DNA from: Prevotella sp. tc2-28
GTDB taxonomy: Bacteria; Bacteroidota; Bacteroidia; Bacteroidales; Bacteroidaceae
Direction: 5' to 3'
DNA length: 64,000 bases
NCBI RefSeq assembly: GCF_900107705.1
Contig: NZ_FNRE01000004.1
Span: forward strand, 124,001-188,000
The position numbers and the translations under genes are program-made. Shown here piece by piece: positions 26,375 to 37,394 of this stretch; within the stretch, counting starts at the first letter, position 1; every line of letters starts with the position of its first letter. The notes below the pieces were generated by a model. It was not told the DNA's origin and made no database searches. It saw nothing but the letters and a program-made list of their open reading frames with translations.

Positions 26375-27076
26375 TTATTCTGCTCCGAAATATTCTTGGA
26401 GTTCGGCCGTAGCGGAGCCTTCAACATTGGACAAGTCGCGGATAATCTGTCCGTGTTCCAGCAGGGCAATACGCGTTGAGATATCCACCGTGTGTTGAAG
26501 GTTATGACTGGAAATGATCACGGTGGCATGCGTCTCACGGGCATAGTCGCTGATGAGGTGTTTTAGCACCAATTGACTCGTTGGGTCGAGGAAGTTGAAA
26601 GGCTCGTCGAGAATCACCGTCTGTGGCTTGCGCAACAAGGCGGAGATAATACCGACCTTTTGCTTGTTACCTGCCGAGAGGTTACGGATGAGCTTCTTCT
26701 GTCCGAAAATCTCGCCACCAGCAAAGCGTTCGAAGTCTTCAAGACGATGGTTGACGTCGGTCTGTGTCATGCCCGATATCTTACCCAGGAAAGAAAAATA
26801 CTCTTCGGGGGTAAGGAAGTCGATGAGGAAGCCTTCGTCGATATGAGCCCCGACGTTATTTTTCCATTCCTCGCTTTCTGCAGGATTAATGTCATCAATG
26901 GTGACACTTCCCTCGTCGGCCTTGAGTAGGTCGAGCAATAGGCGGAAGAGTGTTGTCTTGCCCGCTCCGTTGTTTCCTACCAGTCCTAGGATGTTGCCGT
27001 TGTTGATGGTAAACGACGGTATATCACAGGCACAGGTGTCGCCAAAGTGCTTCTTCAGTCCTTCTATCTTAATCAT
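26375..27076 (-). CDS. ABC transporter ATP-binding protein
   Basis: 233 residues from ATG 27076, which overlaps the secA stop (ATGA); a longer reading from 27097 lies inside secA and is not needed. Walker A is GNNGAGKTT, the signature [11 protein letters not shown] and Walker [14 protein letters not shown]. The order matches single-domain ATPases of ABC-2 exporters or lantibiotic-type systems. No permease gene is adjacent, so its partner is unknown. Co-transcription with secA is suggested by the overlap. Confidence 0.88.
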   Translation of the reverse strand: MIKIEGLKKHFGDTCACDIPSFTINNGNILGLVGNNGAGKTTLFRLLLDLLKADEGSVTIDDINPAESEEWKNNVGAHIDEGFLIDFLTPEEYFSFLGKISGMTQTDVNHRLEDFERFAGGEIFGQKKLIRNLSAGNKQKVGIISALLRKPQTVILDEPFNFLDPTSQLVLKHLISDYARETHATVIISSHNLQHTVDISTRIALLEHGQIIRDLSNVEGSATAELQEYFGAE

Positions 27077-30000
27077 ACGAGTCCCCTTCCGTGACAATTC
27101 TTGAATTTCTTACCCGATCCACAAGGACATGGATCGTTGCGTCCAGGCATTTTATCCTTGATGATAGGTGTGCGAGGCTGCTGAGCACGTGTGTCTTGAG
27201 CAGCAGCGGCAGCCTGATTAGGATCCGTCATCTGTTCCTGTGTCAGGTTCTGCTTTGACTCGGTATACTGCTGGCGCTGGGTGTGCTCCTCAGGAGCGGC
27301 TTCCTGCACCTGTTGCATCTCAGGAATCTGAGCACGCATCAGAATGCTGACAGATCGGTTGTTCATGGTGTTCACCATGTTGTCGAACAGTTTGACAGAC
27401 TCGAGTTTGAAGATGAGCAACGGGTCTTTTTGTTCGTAGGAGGCGTTCTGAACGGAATGTTTCAACTCATCCAGTTCACGGAGGTTCTCCTTCCATGCGT
27501 CGTCAATGATGTGGAGCAGGATTTGCTTCTCAAACTCCTTGACAACCGACTTACACTCAGTATCGTAAGCCTCTTTGAGGTTACACGGAATATTGTACAT
27601 GCGGCGTCCATCAGTTAGGGGAACTACGATGCGTTCGTACATCTGACCCTGTGTCTCGTAGACCTGCTTGATGACAGGCATGGCAACCTCCTGAACATGT
27701 TCCATCTTACGCTTGAAATTACCCATAGCCACCTGGAAAGTCTCTTCTGCCAGGTCTTCATGGTTCTTGTTGATGAACTCATCGCTGGAGAATGGACACT
27801 CCATAGCGAATATCTTGATGAACTGTTCTTTGCAGCCTTCGTAGTCATTGTTCTCGATGATGCTGGCGACACGGTCCCAGATGGTATTTGAGATGTCCAT
27901 ACCGATGCGCTCGCCCATCAAGGCGTGGCGACGCTTCGAATACACAACGGTACGCTGCTTGTTCATCACATCGTCGTACTCCAGCAAACGCTTACGGATA
28001 CCGAAGTTGTTCTCCTCAACTTTCTTTTGGGCACGTTCCACCTGTTTGGTAATCATTGAACTTTCGAGAACCTCGCCCTCTTTGAAGCCCAGACGGTCCA
28101 TTACAGAGGCAATACGCTCCGAACCGAACAGACGCATCAGCTTGTCTTCCAGTGAGATGAAGAACAGCGAAGACCCCGGGTCACCTTGACGACCGGCACG
28201 ACCGCGCAACTGTCGGTCTACACGACGTGACTCATGGCGCTCTGTACCAATGATGGCCAAACCACCGGCAGCCTTAACCTCAGGCGACAGCTTGATATCA
28301 GTACCACGACCTGCCATGTTGGTGGCGATAGTTACGGCACCCTTACCATTGGTGCTCTGTCCGGCCAGTGCCACGATGTCAGCCTCTTTCTGGTGCAGTT
28401 TTGCGTTCAGTACCTGATGAGGGATACCCTCGCGCTTGCCAGTCTCGGAATTAACATACATATCGAGCATGCGGCTTAGCAACTCTGATATCTCTACCGA
28501 TGTGGTACCAATCAGTGTCGGACGGCCAGCATTACGCATTCTTACAACCTCGTCGATAACAGCCTTATACTTCTCGCGTGCCGTCTTGTAGATACGGTCG
28601 TCCATATCATCTCGGATAACGGGTTTGTTGGTGGGAATCTCGACAACGTCCAACTTGTAGATATCCCAGAACTCACCGGCCTCGGTAGAAGCGGTACCCG
28701 TCATACCTGCCAACTTATGATACATACGGAAGTAGTTCTGCAGTGTGATAGTTGCAAAGGTCTGCGTGGCAGCCTCAACCTTTACGTGCTCCTTGGCCTC
28801 TACGGCCTGATGCAGTCCGTCTGACCAGCGTCGGCCCTCCATGATACGGCCTGTCTGTTCGTCAACAATCTTGACTTCGCCGTCAATAACCACATATTCG
28901 TCGTCCTTGTTGAACATGCAGTAAGCCTTCAGCAACTGCTGTAAGGTGTGAACACGCTCAGACTGTACGGCATAGTGCTGCAAGAGTTCGTCCTTCTTGT
29001 TGACACGTTCTTCGTCAGTCAGCGAGGCATCGCCTTCCAATGCAGACAGCTGGGCGGTGATGTCAGGCAGTACGAACAGTTCGGCATCGTTTACCTGGTT
29101 AGCCAGCCAGGCAGTACCCTTATCCGTCAGGTCGCAGGAGTTCAGTTTCTCGTCAACGACGAAATACAACGGTTCGGTGACCTCTGGCATACGACGGTTG
29201 TTGTTCTCCATGTAGATGCCCTCGGTCTTGAGCATTCCGCTCTTGATACCGTCCTCAGAGAGGTATTTGATAAGGGGTTTGTTCTTAGGCATCGATTTGT
29301 GTGAACGATATAGCGCCAGGAAGCCTTCGTCCTGTAGCTTCTGGTCGTTTTTCTCACGACCTTCGGAAATTTTTTGCTTGGCCTCGGCCAGATACTGGGT
29401 AGCCAGCTGACGCTGTACACCAACAAGTTTCTCTACCAGTGGCTGGTATTCCTCAAACATCTGGTCATCGCCCTTAGGTACGGGACCAGAGATGATAAGC
29501 GGCGTGCGGGCATCGTCAATCAGCACGGAGTCAACCTCGTCGACGATAGCATAGTTATGGGCGCGTTGTACGAGGTCGGCAGGTGAGATGGCCATATTGT
29601 CGCGCAGATAGTCGAAGCCGAACTCATTGTTTGTACCGAAGGTGATATCAGCTTGGTAGGCACGGCGACGTTCCTCGGAGTTGGGACGGTGCTTGTCGAT
29701 GCAGTCGACGCTGAGTCCGTGGAACATGTATAATGGTCCCATCCACTCAGAGTCACGCTTGGCCAGATAATCGTTCACGGTAACTACGTGGACACCATTT
29801 CCCGTAAGGGCATTGAGGAAGACTGGCAGCGTGGCTACCAGCGTCTTTCCTTCACCAGTTGCCATCTCGGCAATCTTACCTTGGTGCAGTACGACACCAC
29901 CGAATAGCTGTACGTCGTAGTGTACCATTTCCCATTTTAGATCGTTGCCACCGGCAGTCCAGTGGTTATGGTAGATAGCCAGATTACCGTCGATAGTAAT

Positions 30001-30438
30001 GAAGTCTTTATTGGGGTCGGCTGCCAGTTCTCGGTCGAAGTCGGTAGCTGTTACGACGGTCTCCTCATTCTCGGCAAAGCGACGGGCTGTCTCCTTGACG
30101 ATAGAGAACACCTCGGGCATCACCTCATCGAGAGCCTTCTCATAAATATCTAGAACTTCCTTCTCCAGTTTGTCGATCTGAGCGAAAATGTCGGCACGTT
30201 CGTCAATGGGCGTGTCCTCAATGGTTGCCTTTAGTTTCTCAATCTCTTCTTTCTGCTTGGCGGCGGAGTCCTGGACTTGGCGTTGAATGTCCTTGGTGCG
30301 TTGACGCAGTTGGTCGTTGTTCAGTTTCTGTATTTCGGGGTAGACGGTTTTCACCTTCTCCACCAGAGGCTGGATGAGCTTCATGTCACGCGAAGACTTG
30401 TCGCCGAACAATGAGCGTAAAATCTTGTTGAAATTCAT
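27073..30438 (-). CDS. secA: Preprotein translocase ATPase SecA
   Basis: 1,121 residues from ATG 30438; an upstream ATG at 30486 is rejected because the promoter -7 element overlaps it. It drives post-translational export through SecYEG. Visible parts are the DEAD-like motor ([34 protein letters not shown]), the helicase half ([34 protein letters not shown]) and the C-terminal SEC-C zinc motif [16 protein letters not shown]. Bacteroidetes SecA proteins are long like this one because of insertions relative to E. coli. The Gln/Ala-rich linker before the tail is low complexity. Confidence 0.97.
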   Translation of the reverse strand: MNFNKILRSLFGDKSSRDMKLIQPLVEKVKTVYPEIQKLNNDQLRQRTKDIQRQVQDSAAKQKEEIEKLKATIEDTPIDERADIFAQIDKLEKEVLDIYEKALDEVMPEVFSIVKETARRFAENEETVVTATDFDRELAADPNKDFITIDGNLAIYHNHWTAGGNDLKWEMVHYDVQLFGGVVLHQGKIAEMATGEGKTLVATLPVFLNALTGNGVHVVTVNDYLAKRDSEWMGPLYMFHGLSVDCIDKHRPNSEERRRAYQADITFGTNNEFGFDYLRDNMAISPADLVQRAHNYAIVDEVDSVLIDDARTPLIISGPVPKGDDQMFEEYQPLVEKLVGVQRQLATQYLAEAKQKISEGREKNDQKLQDEGFLALYRSHKSMPKNKPLIKYLSEDGIKSGMLKTEGIYMENNNRRMPEVTEPLYFVVDEKLNSCDLTDKGTAWLANQVNDAELFVLPDITAQLSALEGDASLTDEERVNKKDELLQHYAVQSERVHTLQQLLKAYCMFNKDDEYVVIDGEVKIVDEQTGRIMEGRRWSDGLHQAVEAKEHVKVEAATQTFATITLQNYFRMYHKLAGMTGTASTEAGEFWDIYKLDVVEIPTNKPVIRDDMDDRIYKTAREKYKAVIDEVVRMRNAGRPTLIGTTSVEISELLSRMLDMYVNSETGKREGIPHQVLNAKLHQKEADIVALAGQSTNGKGAVTIATNMAGRGTDIKLSPEVKAAGGLAIIGTERHESRRVDRQLRGRAGRQGDPGSSLFFISLEDKLMRLFGSERIASVMDRLGFKEGEVLESSMITKQVERAQKKVEENNFGIRKRLLEYDDVMNKQRTVVYSKRRHALMGERIGMDISNTIWDRVASIIENNDYEGCKEQFIKIFAMECPFSSDEFINKNHEDLAEETFQVAMGNFKRKMEHVQEVAMPVIKQVYETQGQMYERIVVPLTDGRRMYNIPCNLKEAYDTECKSVVKEFEKQILLHIIDDAWKENLRELDELKHSVQNASYEQKDPLLIFKLESVKLFDNMVNTMNNRSVSILMRAQIPEMQQVQEAAPEEHTQRQQYTESKQNLTQEQMTDPNQAAAAAQDTRAQQPRTPIIKDKMPGRNDPCPCGSGKKFKNCHGRGLV

Positions 30439-30482
30439 ATCTATTTTATTATCGTTTATTCCTATATTATTACATACGGGGT

Positions 30483-30491
30483 GCAAAAGTA
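30483..30491 (-). promoter_or_regulatory. Promoter -7 element of secA
   Basis: TACTTTTGC on the minus strand, 44 bases before the chosen start. Confidence 0.6.
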
Positions 30492-30535
30492 CTAAAAAAA
30501 TCGCAAATCCGCAATAAAAACACGCATCTTCTTTC

Positions 30536-31726
30536 TTATTTCTGCACTTTTAACTTCCAGTTGGCATATGATTGCAGTAACAAACATAGTGCCAAGAAAT
30601 AAATCCCCTCTGCATAATGCTGAAAAAACATGCCAACGAGGAATAAAACAGCCAAAATGGCAGTTATCTGCCAATAGCGGGTATTCCGATGCCTGATAAC
30701 AGGCCAAAGATAGAACAGGGGTAGGGGATTAAACAGAATAATTTGCAGGTTCAGGCTGACCGTAGGGTGTTGTGAGAATAACATCAGTGTCAGTACGATG
30801 CCGATGATGCTCGTCAGAAGCATCAGCATCACGTCCCACCATACGAAAACCCGTTTCTGACGGTATTCTATTAAGAAGATAACCACACTGACGGCCAAGA
30901 GTATAAGACTGCAGGCGAGGGGAGTGATCGGAAAATCCTCCTGTATCATCTGCACCCCGGCAGGAACGGCAATGCGGCGCTCTTTAACCAACGGACGATA
31001 GTTGCCGTTAGTATAGATTTGAGCGTGGTCGAAGTCGTAGAGCAGGTTATCAGGAAGAAATTCTTGCTGCATTCTGGTTGTCCGAAAATCTGCTTTAATA
31101 CCAAGCAGGATGTCGTTACCGAAACGTGACCACGGATTATTCTGAGTCATGCTGTGAATCATTTCGCGGTAAGATGGTGCATATTCTTCACGCTCAGTGT
31201 ATTCCAATTTTCCGCTAATGCTTTTCTCAATAATGTCTCGAGCCTTTGTCGTACAGTTATTATAAAAATAGTTATAGCGATAGATGCGGTTCTCCGGTCG
31301 TAAATTTTCATCGAGTAATTCCTTCAATTTTGCCTTTTCCTGTGAGGTAAGGTCCAACACCTGTTCCGTCACCATACTGCCAAAACGTCGGTACTCTTCC
31401 TGGAAATAACGATAAGGTATGCCCCCCAGTTCATAGTCCGTCAGTCCGAAGACGAAACGGATGACAAAGAAAGGAGCCTTGAAATTGAAAATTCCCCAGT
31501 TAAAGGCGATGTCTGATTCTGTCTCCTGATGCACGTCGTGCCACCTGAGTGCGGTGTGCCCATAGAGACTGTACACTTCATCATGAGGCTGACAAGTGAG
31601 CAAAGAAACCTCTACCGAGTCAAAATACTCCACCCGGTAGTCCTTGTTTGCAAACGCCTTTTGAGTTGTTAAAACGACTGCTGAAAGCAGTAAAAATGTT
31701 CTAAAAATGATTTTTAAATGTTTCAC
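30536..31726 (-). CDS. DUF4105 (Lnb N-terminal type) membrane protein
   Basis: 396 residues from a GTG start at 31726, with a signal sequence ([21 protein letters not shown]). The periplasmic DUF4105 domain (about 30-250) has [19 protein letters not shown] and [14 protein letters not shown]; the His and Cys are likely catalytic. Four to five membrane helices follow from about 280. DUF4105-type proteins of Bacteroidetes have been connected with lipoprotein N-acylation (Lnb); I assign that role by family resemblance only. It has its own promoter (TAATTTTGC, 31730-31738 minus strand). Confidence 0.82.
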   Translation of the reverse strand: MKHLKIIFRTFLLLSAVVLTTQKAFANKDYRVEYFDSVEVSLLTCQPHDEVYSLYGHTALRWHDVHQETESDIAFNWGIFNFKAPFFVIRFVFGLTDYELGGIPYRYFQEEYRRFGSMVTEQVLDLTSQEKAKLKELLDENLRPENRIYRYNYFYNNCTTKARDIIEKSISGKLEYTEREEYAPSYREMIHSMTQNNPWSRFGNDILLGIKADFRTTRMQQEFLPDNLLYDFDHAQIYTNGNYRPLVKERRIAVPAGVQMIQEDFPITPLACSLILLAVSVVIFLIEYRQKRVFVWWDVMLMLLTSIIGIVLTLMLFSQHPTVSLNLQIILFNPLPLFYLWPVIRHRNTRYWQITAILAVLFLVGMFFQHYAEGIYFLALCLLLQSYANWKLKVQK

Positions 31727-31783
31727 GATGCAAAATTAACCTATATTTTCCACTTAACGTGCGTTTATTTCGTTTTTTTTCAA

Positions 31784-31792
31784 TAATTTTGC
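31784..31792 (+). promoter_or_regulatory. Promoter -7 element of the OMP-lptC operon
   Basis: TAATTTTGC, 33 bases before the ATG at 31825, divergent from the DUF4105 promoter. Confidence 0.6.
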
Positions 31793-31824
31793 AACCCGAA
31801 ATCGAATAGTATAAAAAAGAATCA

Positions 31825-33144
31825 ATGAAAAAACGAATATTTTCAGGCTTGCTGCTGGCAGTTGTGTCTCTCTCTTCTGTGGCACAGGTAAGTACGACAC
31901 TCTCACCGTACAGTCAGTTCGGACTGGGTGTGTTGGCTGACCAGTCGCAAGGATTTAACCGCGGTATGAATGGCTTGGCTTTGGGTATGCGCAGTGGTAA
32001 AATTGTTAATGTGCAGAATCCTGCTTCCTATTCAGCCGTTGATTCACTGACCATGATATTCGATGTGGGTGTGTCAGGTCAGATTACCAATTTCAAGGAG
32101 AACGGACGTCGTTTGAACTCCAAGACAGCCAACTTCGACTATGCCGTTGCAGCCTTTCGCCTGTTGCCTAAGGTTGGTTTTAGCTTTGGCGTTATGCCTT
32201 ATTCCAATGTGGGATATGACTTCTATTCTGCCAAATACACCAATTGGGACCGTCAGTATGCTTCAGAGAGCTACTATAATGTGCGTTACAATGGTGACGG
32301 TGGTTTCAGTCAGGTCTTCGTCGGTATGGGTTGGGAAGTTTTGAAAGGACTCTCCGTTGGTGCAAATGTGTCCTATTTCTGGGGCAAGTACACCAAGGAT
32401 ATCATGATATACAGCAGCGATACCTACGTCAATACGCAGACCAAGACGTATTCTACTTCTATCAGCAGCTATAAGCTGGACTTCGGCTTACAGTATCAGC
32501 AGGCATTGGATAAGAAGAACTTGTTGACGGTAGGCGCAACAGTCGGTTTGGGACATAACCTTGGTGGACAGGCCAGCATGTCGATGGTCAGTACCAACAA
32601 CCAGACTTCCGTGTCGCAGACTACACGCGACAGCATACCTGATGCCTTTAAGCTGCCTCTCACGCTGGGCATTGGTGCATCGGTACGACACAACAACCGT
32701 CTGACGGTAGGTGCCGACTATACGTTCCAGAAATGGGGTTCGATAGACTATCCGATGCAGACAAGTAATGTCACTGCTGATCATAAACTGGGCTACCAGC
32801 TGGTCGGTAATCAGTTGCGTGACCGTCATAAGGTGACGGTAGGTGCCGACTGGATTCCCAACCCTACAGGTCGAAAATTCCTTGGACATGTCCATTACCG
32901 TTTTGGTGCCTCCTATGCTACACCTTATTATAATGTAGGTGATGTGAAAGGACCTCGTGAACTGAGTATCAGTGCCGGTTTCGGTATTCCCCTCGTCAAT
33001 ACATGGAACAACCGCTCTACGCTGAACATCAGTGCACAGTGGGTCAACAGGTCAGCTGACAACCTGATTCGCGAGAATTCATTCCGCCTGAATATCGGTC
33101 TGACGTTCAACGAGCGTTGGTTTGCTAAATGGAAGGTCGACTAA
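31825..33144 (+). CDS. Outer membrane beta-barrel protein (FadL/PorV-like, function unknown)
   Basis: 439 residues with a signal peptide (MKKRIFSGLLLAVVSLSSVAQ). Alternating hydrophobic and aromatic strands with Gly/Asn turns run throughout (YSQFGLGVLADQSQGFNRGM near the start, SFRLNIGLTFNERWFAKWKV at the end), as expected for an outer membrane barrel ending in an aromatic strand. It overlaps lptC by 16 bases, so it may serve envelope biogenesis; a transport role is not proven. Confidence 0.75.
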   Translation: MKKRIFSGLLLAVVSLSSVAQVSTTLSPYSQFGLGVLADQSQGFNRGMNGLALGMRSGKIVNVQNPASYSAVDSLTMIFDVGVSGQITNFKENGRRLNSKTANFDYAVAAFRLLPKVGFSFGVMPYSNVGYDFYSAKYTNWDRQYASESYYNVRYNGDGGFSQVFVGMGWEVLKGLSVGANVSYFWGKYTKDIMIYSSDTYVNTQTKTYSTSISSYKLDFGLQYQQALDKKNLLTVGATVGLGHNLGGQASMSMVSTNNQTSVSQTTRDSIPDAFKLPLTLGIGASVRHNNRLTVGADYTFQKWGSIDYPMQTSNVTADHKLGYQLVGNQLRDRHKVTVGADWIPNPTGRKFLGHVHYRFGASYATPYYNVGDVKGPRELSISAGFGIPLVNTWNNRSTLNISAQWVNRSADNLIRENSFRLNIGLTFNERWFAKWKVD

Positions 33145-33824
33145 TTCCTATATTCCTCGTATCCGTAGTATGCTGGCTCGGCTCCTGTACGGAGCAGCAG
33201 TCACATACGGCACCGGCTGTTCATGATCGTGACTCTGCCTCGATGATGACCAGCTATGGAGTGAATACGCTTATTAGCGACTCGGGAGTCATCAAATACC
33301 GAATCGTGACAGAGCGTTGGGATGTCAACACCGTAAAGAACCCACCGAGGTGGACTTTTGAGAAGGGAATCTTCATGGAACAGTTTGACGAGAAGTTCCA
33401 TATCGAAGGCTACATACAGGCCGACAGTGCCTGGTATTACGACCAGCAGAAACTATGGGAACTGCGCGGGCGCGTTCATATCCGCAATGTCAACGGACTG
33501 GTGTTCCGTAGCGAGGAACTGTTTTGGGACGGTATCAAACACGAGTTCTATTCATATAAGTTCTCGCGTGTCGTTACCCCTGAGCGAACAATGGAAGGTA
33601 CATTTTTCCGTAGTGACGAACACATGACACATTACGAGGTAACCAATTCTGTAGGTTCGTTCCTGACAAGTGACATGGAAGGAGAGCAAGATAACGGCCA
33701 ACAACAGCCGGCAACCAACGGTCAGAAACCTGCTACTGCCGACACCGCCAAGGTGGAAGTTCCCGTTCGTCAGGCCGCTACGCGCCATCGTGCCACTCAA
33801 CACACCAACAACTTCAAGCCATGA
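33129..33824 (+). CDS. lptC: LPS export protein LptC (lipoprotein-type)
   Basis: 231 residues. The N-terminus ends in a lipobox-like Cys20 (VSVVCWLGSCTEQ), unlike the uncleaved anchor of E. coli LptC. The beta-jellyroll core contains IKYRIVTERWDVN, EKFHIEGYIQADSAWYYDQ and VRFRSEE-like strands (NGLVFRSEELFWD), matching LptC of Bacteroidetes, which carries LPS across the periplasm with LptA/B/F/G. A ~50-residue low-complexity Gln/Ala/Thr tail follows. It overlaps both neighbours. Confidence 0.85.
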   Translation: MEGRLIPIFLVSVVCWLGSCTEQQSHTAPAVHDRDSASMMTSYGVNTLISDSGVIKYRIVTERWDVNTVKNPPRWTFEKGIFMEQFDEKFHIEGYIQADSAWYYDQQKLWELRGRVHIRNVNGLVFRSEELFWDGIKHEFYSYKFSRVVTPERTMEGTFFRSDEHMTHYEVTNSVGSFLTSDMEGEQDNGQQQPATNGQKPATADTAKVEVPVRQAATRHRATQHTNNFKP

Positions 33825-35092
33825 CGAATCTGATTATAGGACTCATCATCACCATGATATTCTCCGCCTTCTTTTCCGGGATGGAGATAGCCTTTGTGTC
33901 AAGTAACCGGCTTAGGGCAGAGATGGATCGTGAGAAAAACGGACTGGCCCAGCAGGCAATAGACGTGTTCTACCGCCATCCTAATAACTTCGTCTCGACG
34001 ATGCTGGTGGGCAATAATATAGCACTGGTTATCTACGGTATACTTTTTGCGCGTATCTTCGATGCCACCTTGTTCTATTCACTCAGCGACGGGGCCCGTG
34101 TGACGGCAGATACGTTACTGTCTACCGCTGTGGTGCTGTTCACTGGTGAGTTTCTGCCAAAGACGGTGTTTAAGTCTAGTCCGAACACCATGCTGACCAT
34201 CTTTGCTGTACCGGCATATATCTGTTATGTGGTGCTGTGGCCTGTCTCCCGTTTCGCCACGTTGTTGTCGCGCGGCTTGCTCCGACTGATTGGTGTGAAG
34301 ATGCCCAAGGAGACCGAGGACAAGGAGTTTACGAAAGTCGACCTCGACTATCTGGTGCAGTCGAGCATTGACAATGCCAAGGACGATGCCGAGATAGAGG
34401 AAGAGGTAAAAATCTTCCATAATGCCCTGGACTTTTCCGACACGAAGGTACGCGACTGTATGGTTCCCCGTACGGAAATAGTGGCTGTCGACATAGACGA
34501 ATGCACCATCGACGAACTGAAACGTAAGTTTATTGAGAGCGGACACTCCAAGGTGGTGGTCTATCGCGAGGATATCGACCATATCATCGGTTATGTGCAC
34601 TCCTCTGAGCTTTTCAAGCCGTTTACCGACATTTCCAAGCATATCCAGACGATGCCTTATGTCCCTGAGACGATGGCGGCTCAGAAGATGATGCAGACAT
34701 TCATGCAGCAGAAGAAGTCGTTGGGTGTTGTCGTTGATGAATTTGGCGGTACCAGCGGACTGGTGTCTTTGGAGGATATTGTCGAGGAGATATTCGGTGA
34801 TATCGAGGATGAGCACGATAATACGAAATATGTTGCCAAGCAGTTGGATGAGCATGAATATATGCTGTCAGCCCGTTTGGAGATAGAGAAGGTTAACGAG
34901 CTTTTTGACCTCGACTTGCCAGAGAGTGACGACTATATGACAGTCGGAGGCCTCATCCTCCATGAGTACCAGTCGTTCCCGAAGCTGAACGAGGTGGTGA
35001 AAATAGGGTGTTTTGAGTTTAAGATAGTCAAGAATACACAGACGAAAATAGAACTTGTAAGGCTGAAAATAGCGGATAATCACGAAAGATAA
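33821..35092 (+). CDS. CNNM/CorC-type hemolysin family protein (GldE-like)
   Basis: 423 residues. The N-terminal CNNM membrane domain (about 1-190) begins IIGLIITMIFSAFFSGMEIA and is followed by two CBS domains (MVPRTEIVAVDIDECTIDEL, then LGVVVDEFGGTSGLVSLEDI) and a CorC/HlyC C-terminal domain. Members are linked to Mg2+/Co2+ handling, and in gliding Bacteroidetes the GldE members to motility; no gliding genes are near, so ion homeostasis is likelier. Starts within the lptC stop (ATGA). Confidence 0.9.
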   Translation: MTNLIIGLIITMIFSAFFSGMEIAFVSSNRLRAEMDREKNGLAQQAIDVFYRHPNNFVSTMLVGNNIALVIYGILFARIFDATLFYSLSDGARVTADTLLSTAVVLFTGEFLPKTVFKSSPNTMLTIFAVPAYICYVVLWPVSRFATLLSRGLLRLIGVKMPKETEDKEFTKVDLDYLVQSSIDNAKDDAEIEEEVKIFHNALDFSDTKVRDCMVPRTEIVAVDIDECTIDELKRKFIESGHSKVVVYREDIDHIIGYVHSSELFKPFTDISKHIQTMPYVPETMAAQKMMQTFMQQKKSLGVVVDEFGGTSGLVSLEDIVEEIFGDIEDEHDNTKYVAKQLDEHEYMLSARLEIEKVNELFDLDLPESDDYMTVGGLILHEYQSFPKLNEVVKIGCFEFKIVKNTQTKIELVRLKIADNHER

Positions 35093-35146
35093 TTCGTTAA
35101 AACATTAATTTTCGCAAAAACATGGTGTGTTTTGAGCGGAATTTTG

Positions 35147-35155
35147 TAATTTTGC
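35147..35155 (+). promoter_or_regulatory. Promoter -7 element of the foldase gene
   Basis: TAATTTTGC, 46 bases upstream of the start codon. Confidence 0.55.
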
Positions 35156-35201
35156 AGGCTGAAATTGAAAATAATAACAAAATAAAAATTAATAGCTAAA
35201 A

Positions 35202-37343
35202 ATGGCAGCAATTGGAAAAATCAGAAGCTGGGGACCAGTACTCGCTACGGTGATTGGTCTGGCCCTCTTTGCATTCATCGCTGAAGAGATGTTCCGTTCT
35301 TGTGAGGCTACGAGCAATGAGCGCCGTCAGCAAGTAGGCGAAGTGTTAGGAAAGAAAATTTCAGTACAGGAGTTCCAGTCAATGGTTGACGAGTACCAGG
35401 AGGTCATCAAGATGACTCAAGGTCGCGACAATCTGTCTGAGGATGAGCTCAATCAGGTAAAGGATCAGGTTTGGCAGCAGTTTGTCAACAATACCATCCT
35501 CGAGGCTGAGGCTGAGAAGGTAGGTCTTACCGTCACCGATCAGGAGATGCAGAACCTCTTGAAGGCTGGTACCAATCCGATGTTGATGCAGACTCCGTTC
35601 GTTAACCAGCAGACTGGTCGTTTTGAGGTCAGCCAGCTCACCAAGTTCCTTGACGACTACAAGAAGATGAAGTCACAGGACAACGCACAGATGATGGAGC
35701 AGTACGAGCGCATCTATCAGTACTGGAAGTTTATGGAGAAGACCATCCGTCAGCAGGTGCTGGCAGGCAAGTATCAGCAGCTGTTGGCTCAGTGCTTGCT
35801 CTCCAACCCCGTATCAGCCAAGATGGCTTTCGACGCTCAGAACACCGAGAGCGATGTGATGCTGGCAGCTCTTCCCTACAGCAGCATCAAGGATACTGAG
35901 GTTCAGGTCAGCGATGCTGATATCAAGGATAAGTACAATGCCCAGAAGGAGATGTTCAAGCAGTATGTTGAGTCACGTGACATCAAGTATGTTGACTTCC
36001 AGGTTGTTGCCTCTAAGGGCGACCGCGACGCACTGATGAAGACGATGAAGGAGGCTCAGCAGCAGCTCTCTGCCGGTGTTGCTCCTGCAGAGGCCGTTCG
36101 CAAGGCTCAGTCTCAGGTTGCCTACACTGGCATCTTCGCTACCCGCAATGCTTTCCCCTCAGACATCGCAGCTAAGATTGATTCAATGGCTGTCGGTCAG
36201 GTTACCTCTCCTTTCGAGACTGCATATGACAACACCTATAACGTAGTGAAGCTCGTCAACAAGACCATGCTTCCCGACTCTGTTGAATACCGTCAGATTC
36301 AGGTTGGTGGTGAGACCGCTGAGGCAGCTCGCAAGACTGCCGACAGTATCTACACCGCTTTGCAGGGTGGTGCTGACTTCGAGGCTATTGCTAAGAAATA
36401 TGGTCAGACAGGTGCCAAGCAGTGGATGACATCAGCCATGTATGAGCGTGCTCAGACCATTGATGCCGATACGAAGAATTATATCCAGACATTGAACAAC
36501 CTGGAGGCTGGTCAGCTGAAGAACCTCGAGTTCTCACAGGGCAATATCGTCATGCAGGTTACTGCTCGCAAGGCCTTCGTTGCCAAGTACGACGTAGCAG
36601 TTGTCAAGCACACCATTGACTTCTCAAAGTCTACATACTCTGAAGCTTACAACAAGTTCAGCCAGTTTGTCAGCGAGAACAACACCATTGAAGGTCTGGA
36701 GAAGAACGCCCAGAAATTCGGTTTCCGTGTTCAGGAGCGTCAGGACCTCTACAACTCAGAGCATAATGTAGTAGGTGTCCGTTCTACCCGCGAGGCTATG
36801 AAGTGGATTTTTGAGGCTAAGGCCGGTCAGGTATCACCGCTCTACGAGTGTGGCAACAACGACCACCTGTTGGTTATCGGTCTTACCAACATTCATCCTG
36901 TTGGCTATCGCGACATGGAGAGTGTGAAGGAGCAGTTGAAGCAGGAAGTTATCCGCGACAAGAAGTTTGACAAGGCTGCTGAGAAGCTGGCTGGTGTGAA
37001 GGATATTGCAGGTGCCAAGGCTAAGGGTGCCGTTGTCGATACCGTTCGTCAGATCACATTCTCTGCTCCTGTCTTCGTTCAATCTGCCGGTGCCAGCGAG
37101 CCCGCTCTGAGTGGTGCTGTTTCCGCTTTGAAGCAGGGTCAGTTCAGCGCAGCTCCCGTCAAGGGTAACGGTGCAGCATACCTGTTCCAGGTTATCGCCC
37201 AGAAGCAGCGTCAGGGTGCTAAGTTCGACGAGAAACAGCAGTCACAGCAGCAACGCCAGATGGCTATGCAGGCCGCCAGCCGTTTCATGAACGAGCTTTA
37301 CCTGAAGGCTAACGTGGTAGACAACCGCTATCTGTTCTTCTAA
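35202..37343 (+). CDS. PpiD/SurA-like periplasmic peptidyl-prolyl isomerase
   Basis: 713 residues. An uncleaved N-terminal anchor (GPVLATVIGLALFAFIAEEM) precedes a SurA_N-type chaperone domain (VLGKKISVQEFQSMVDEYQ). A parvulin-like segment follows at about 335-480 (FATRNAFPSDIAAKIDSMAV, SPFETAYDNTYNVVKL) with a second partial one. It should help fold outer membrane and exported proteins. The residue composition is strongly Gln/Ala/Lys-rich with very regular codons, as in highly expressed genes. Confidence 0.9.
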   Translation: MAAIGKIRSWGPVLATVIGLALFAFIAEEMFRSCEATSNERRQQVGEVLGKKISVQEFQSMVDEYQEVIKMTQGRDNLSEDELNQVKDQVWQQFVNNTILEAEAEKVGLTVTDQEMQNLLKAGTNPMLMQTPFVNQQTGRFEVSQLTKFLDDYKKMKSQDNAQMMEQYERIYQYWKFMEKTIRQQVLAGKYQQLLAQCLLSNPVSAKMAFDAQNTESDVMLAALPYSSIKDTEVQVSDADIKDKYNAQKEMFKQYVESRDIKYVDFQVVASKGDRDALMKTMKEAQQQLSAGVAPAEAVRKAQSQVAYTGIFATRNAFPSDIAAKIDSMAVGQVTSPFETAYDNTYNVVKLVNKTMLPDSVEYRQIQVGGETAEAARKTADSIYTALQGGADFEAIAKKYGQTGAKQWMTSAMYERAQTIDADTKNYIQTLNNLEAGQLKNLEFSQGNIVMQVTARKAFVAKYDVAVVKHTIDFSKSTYSEAYNKFSQFVSENNTIEGLEKNAQKFGFRVQERQDLYNSEHNVVGVRSTREAMKWIFEAKAGQVSPLYECGNNDHLLVIGLTNIHPVGYRDMESVKEQLKQEVIRDKKFDKAAEKLAGVKDIAGAKAKGAVVDTVRQITFSAPVFVQSAGASEPALSGAVSALKQGQFSAAPVKGNGAAYLFQVIAQKQRQGAKFDEKQQSQQQRQMAMQAASRFMNELYLKANVVDNRYLFF

Positions 37344-37364
37344 TAGAGAAAGAATAATCCAAAT

Positions 37365-37394
37365 AAAAAAGAGAGGTTCGCGCCTCTCTTTTTT
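37365..37394. terminator. Bidirectional intrinsic terminator
   Basis: AAAAAAGAGAGG and CCTCTCTTTTTT around TTCGCG, between the convergent foldase and tex genes. Confidence 0.92.
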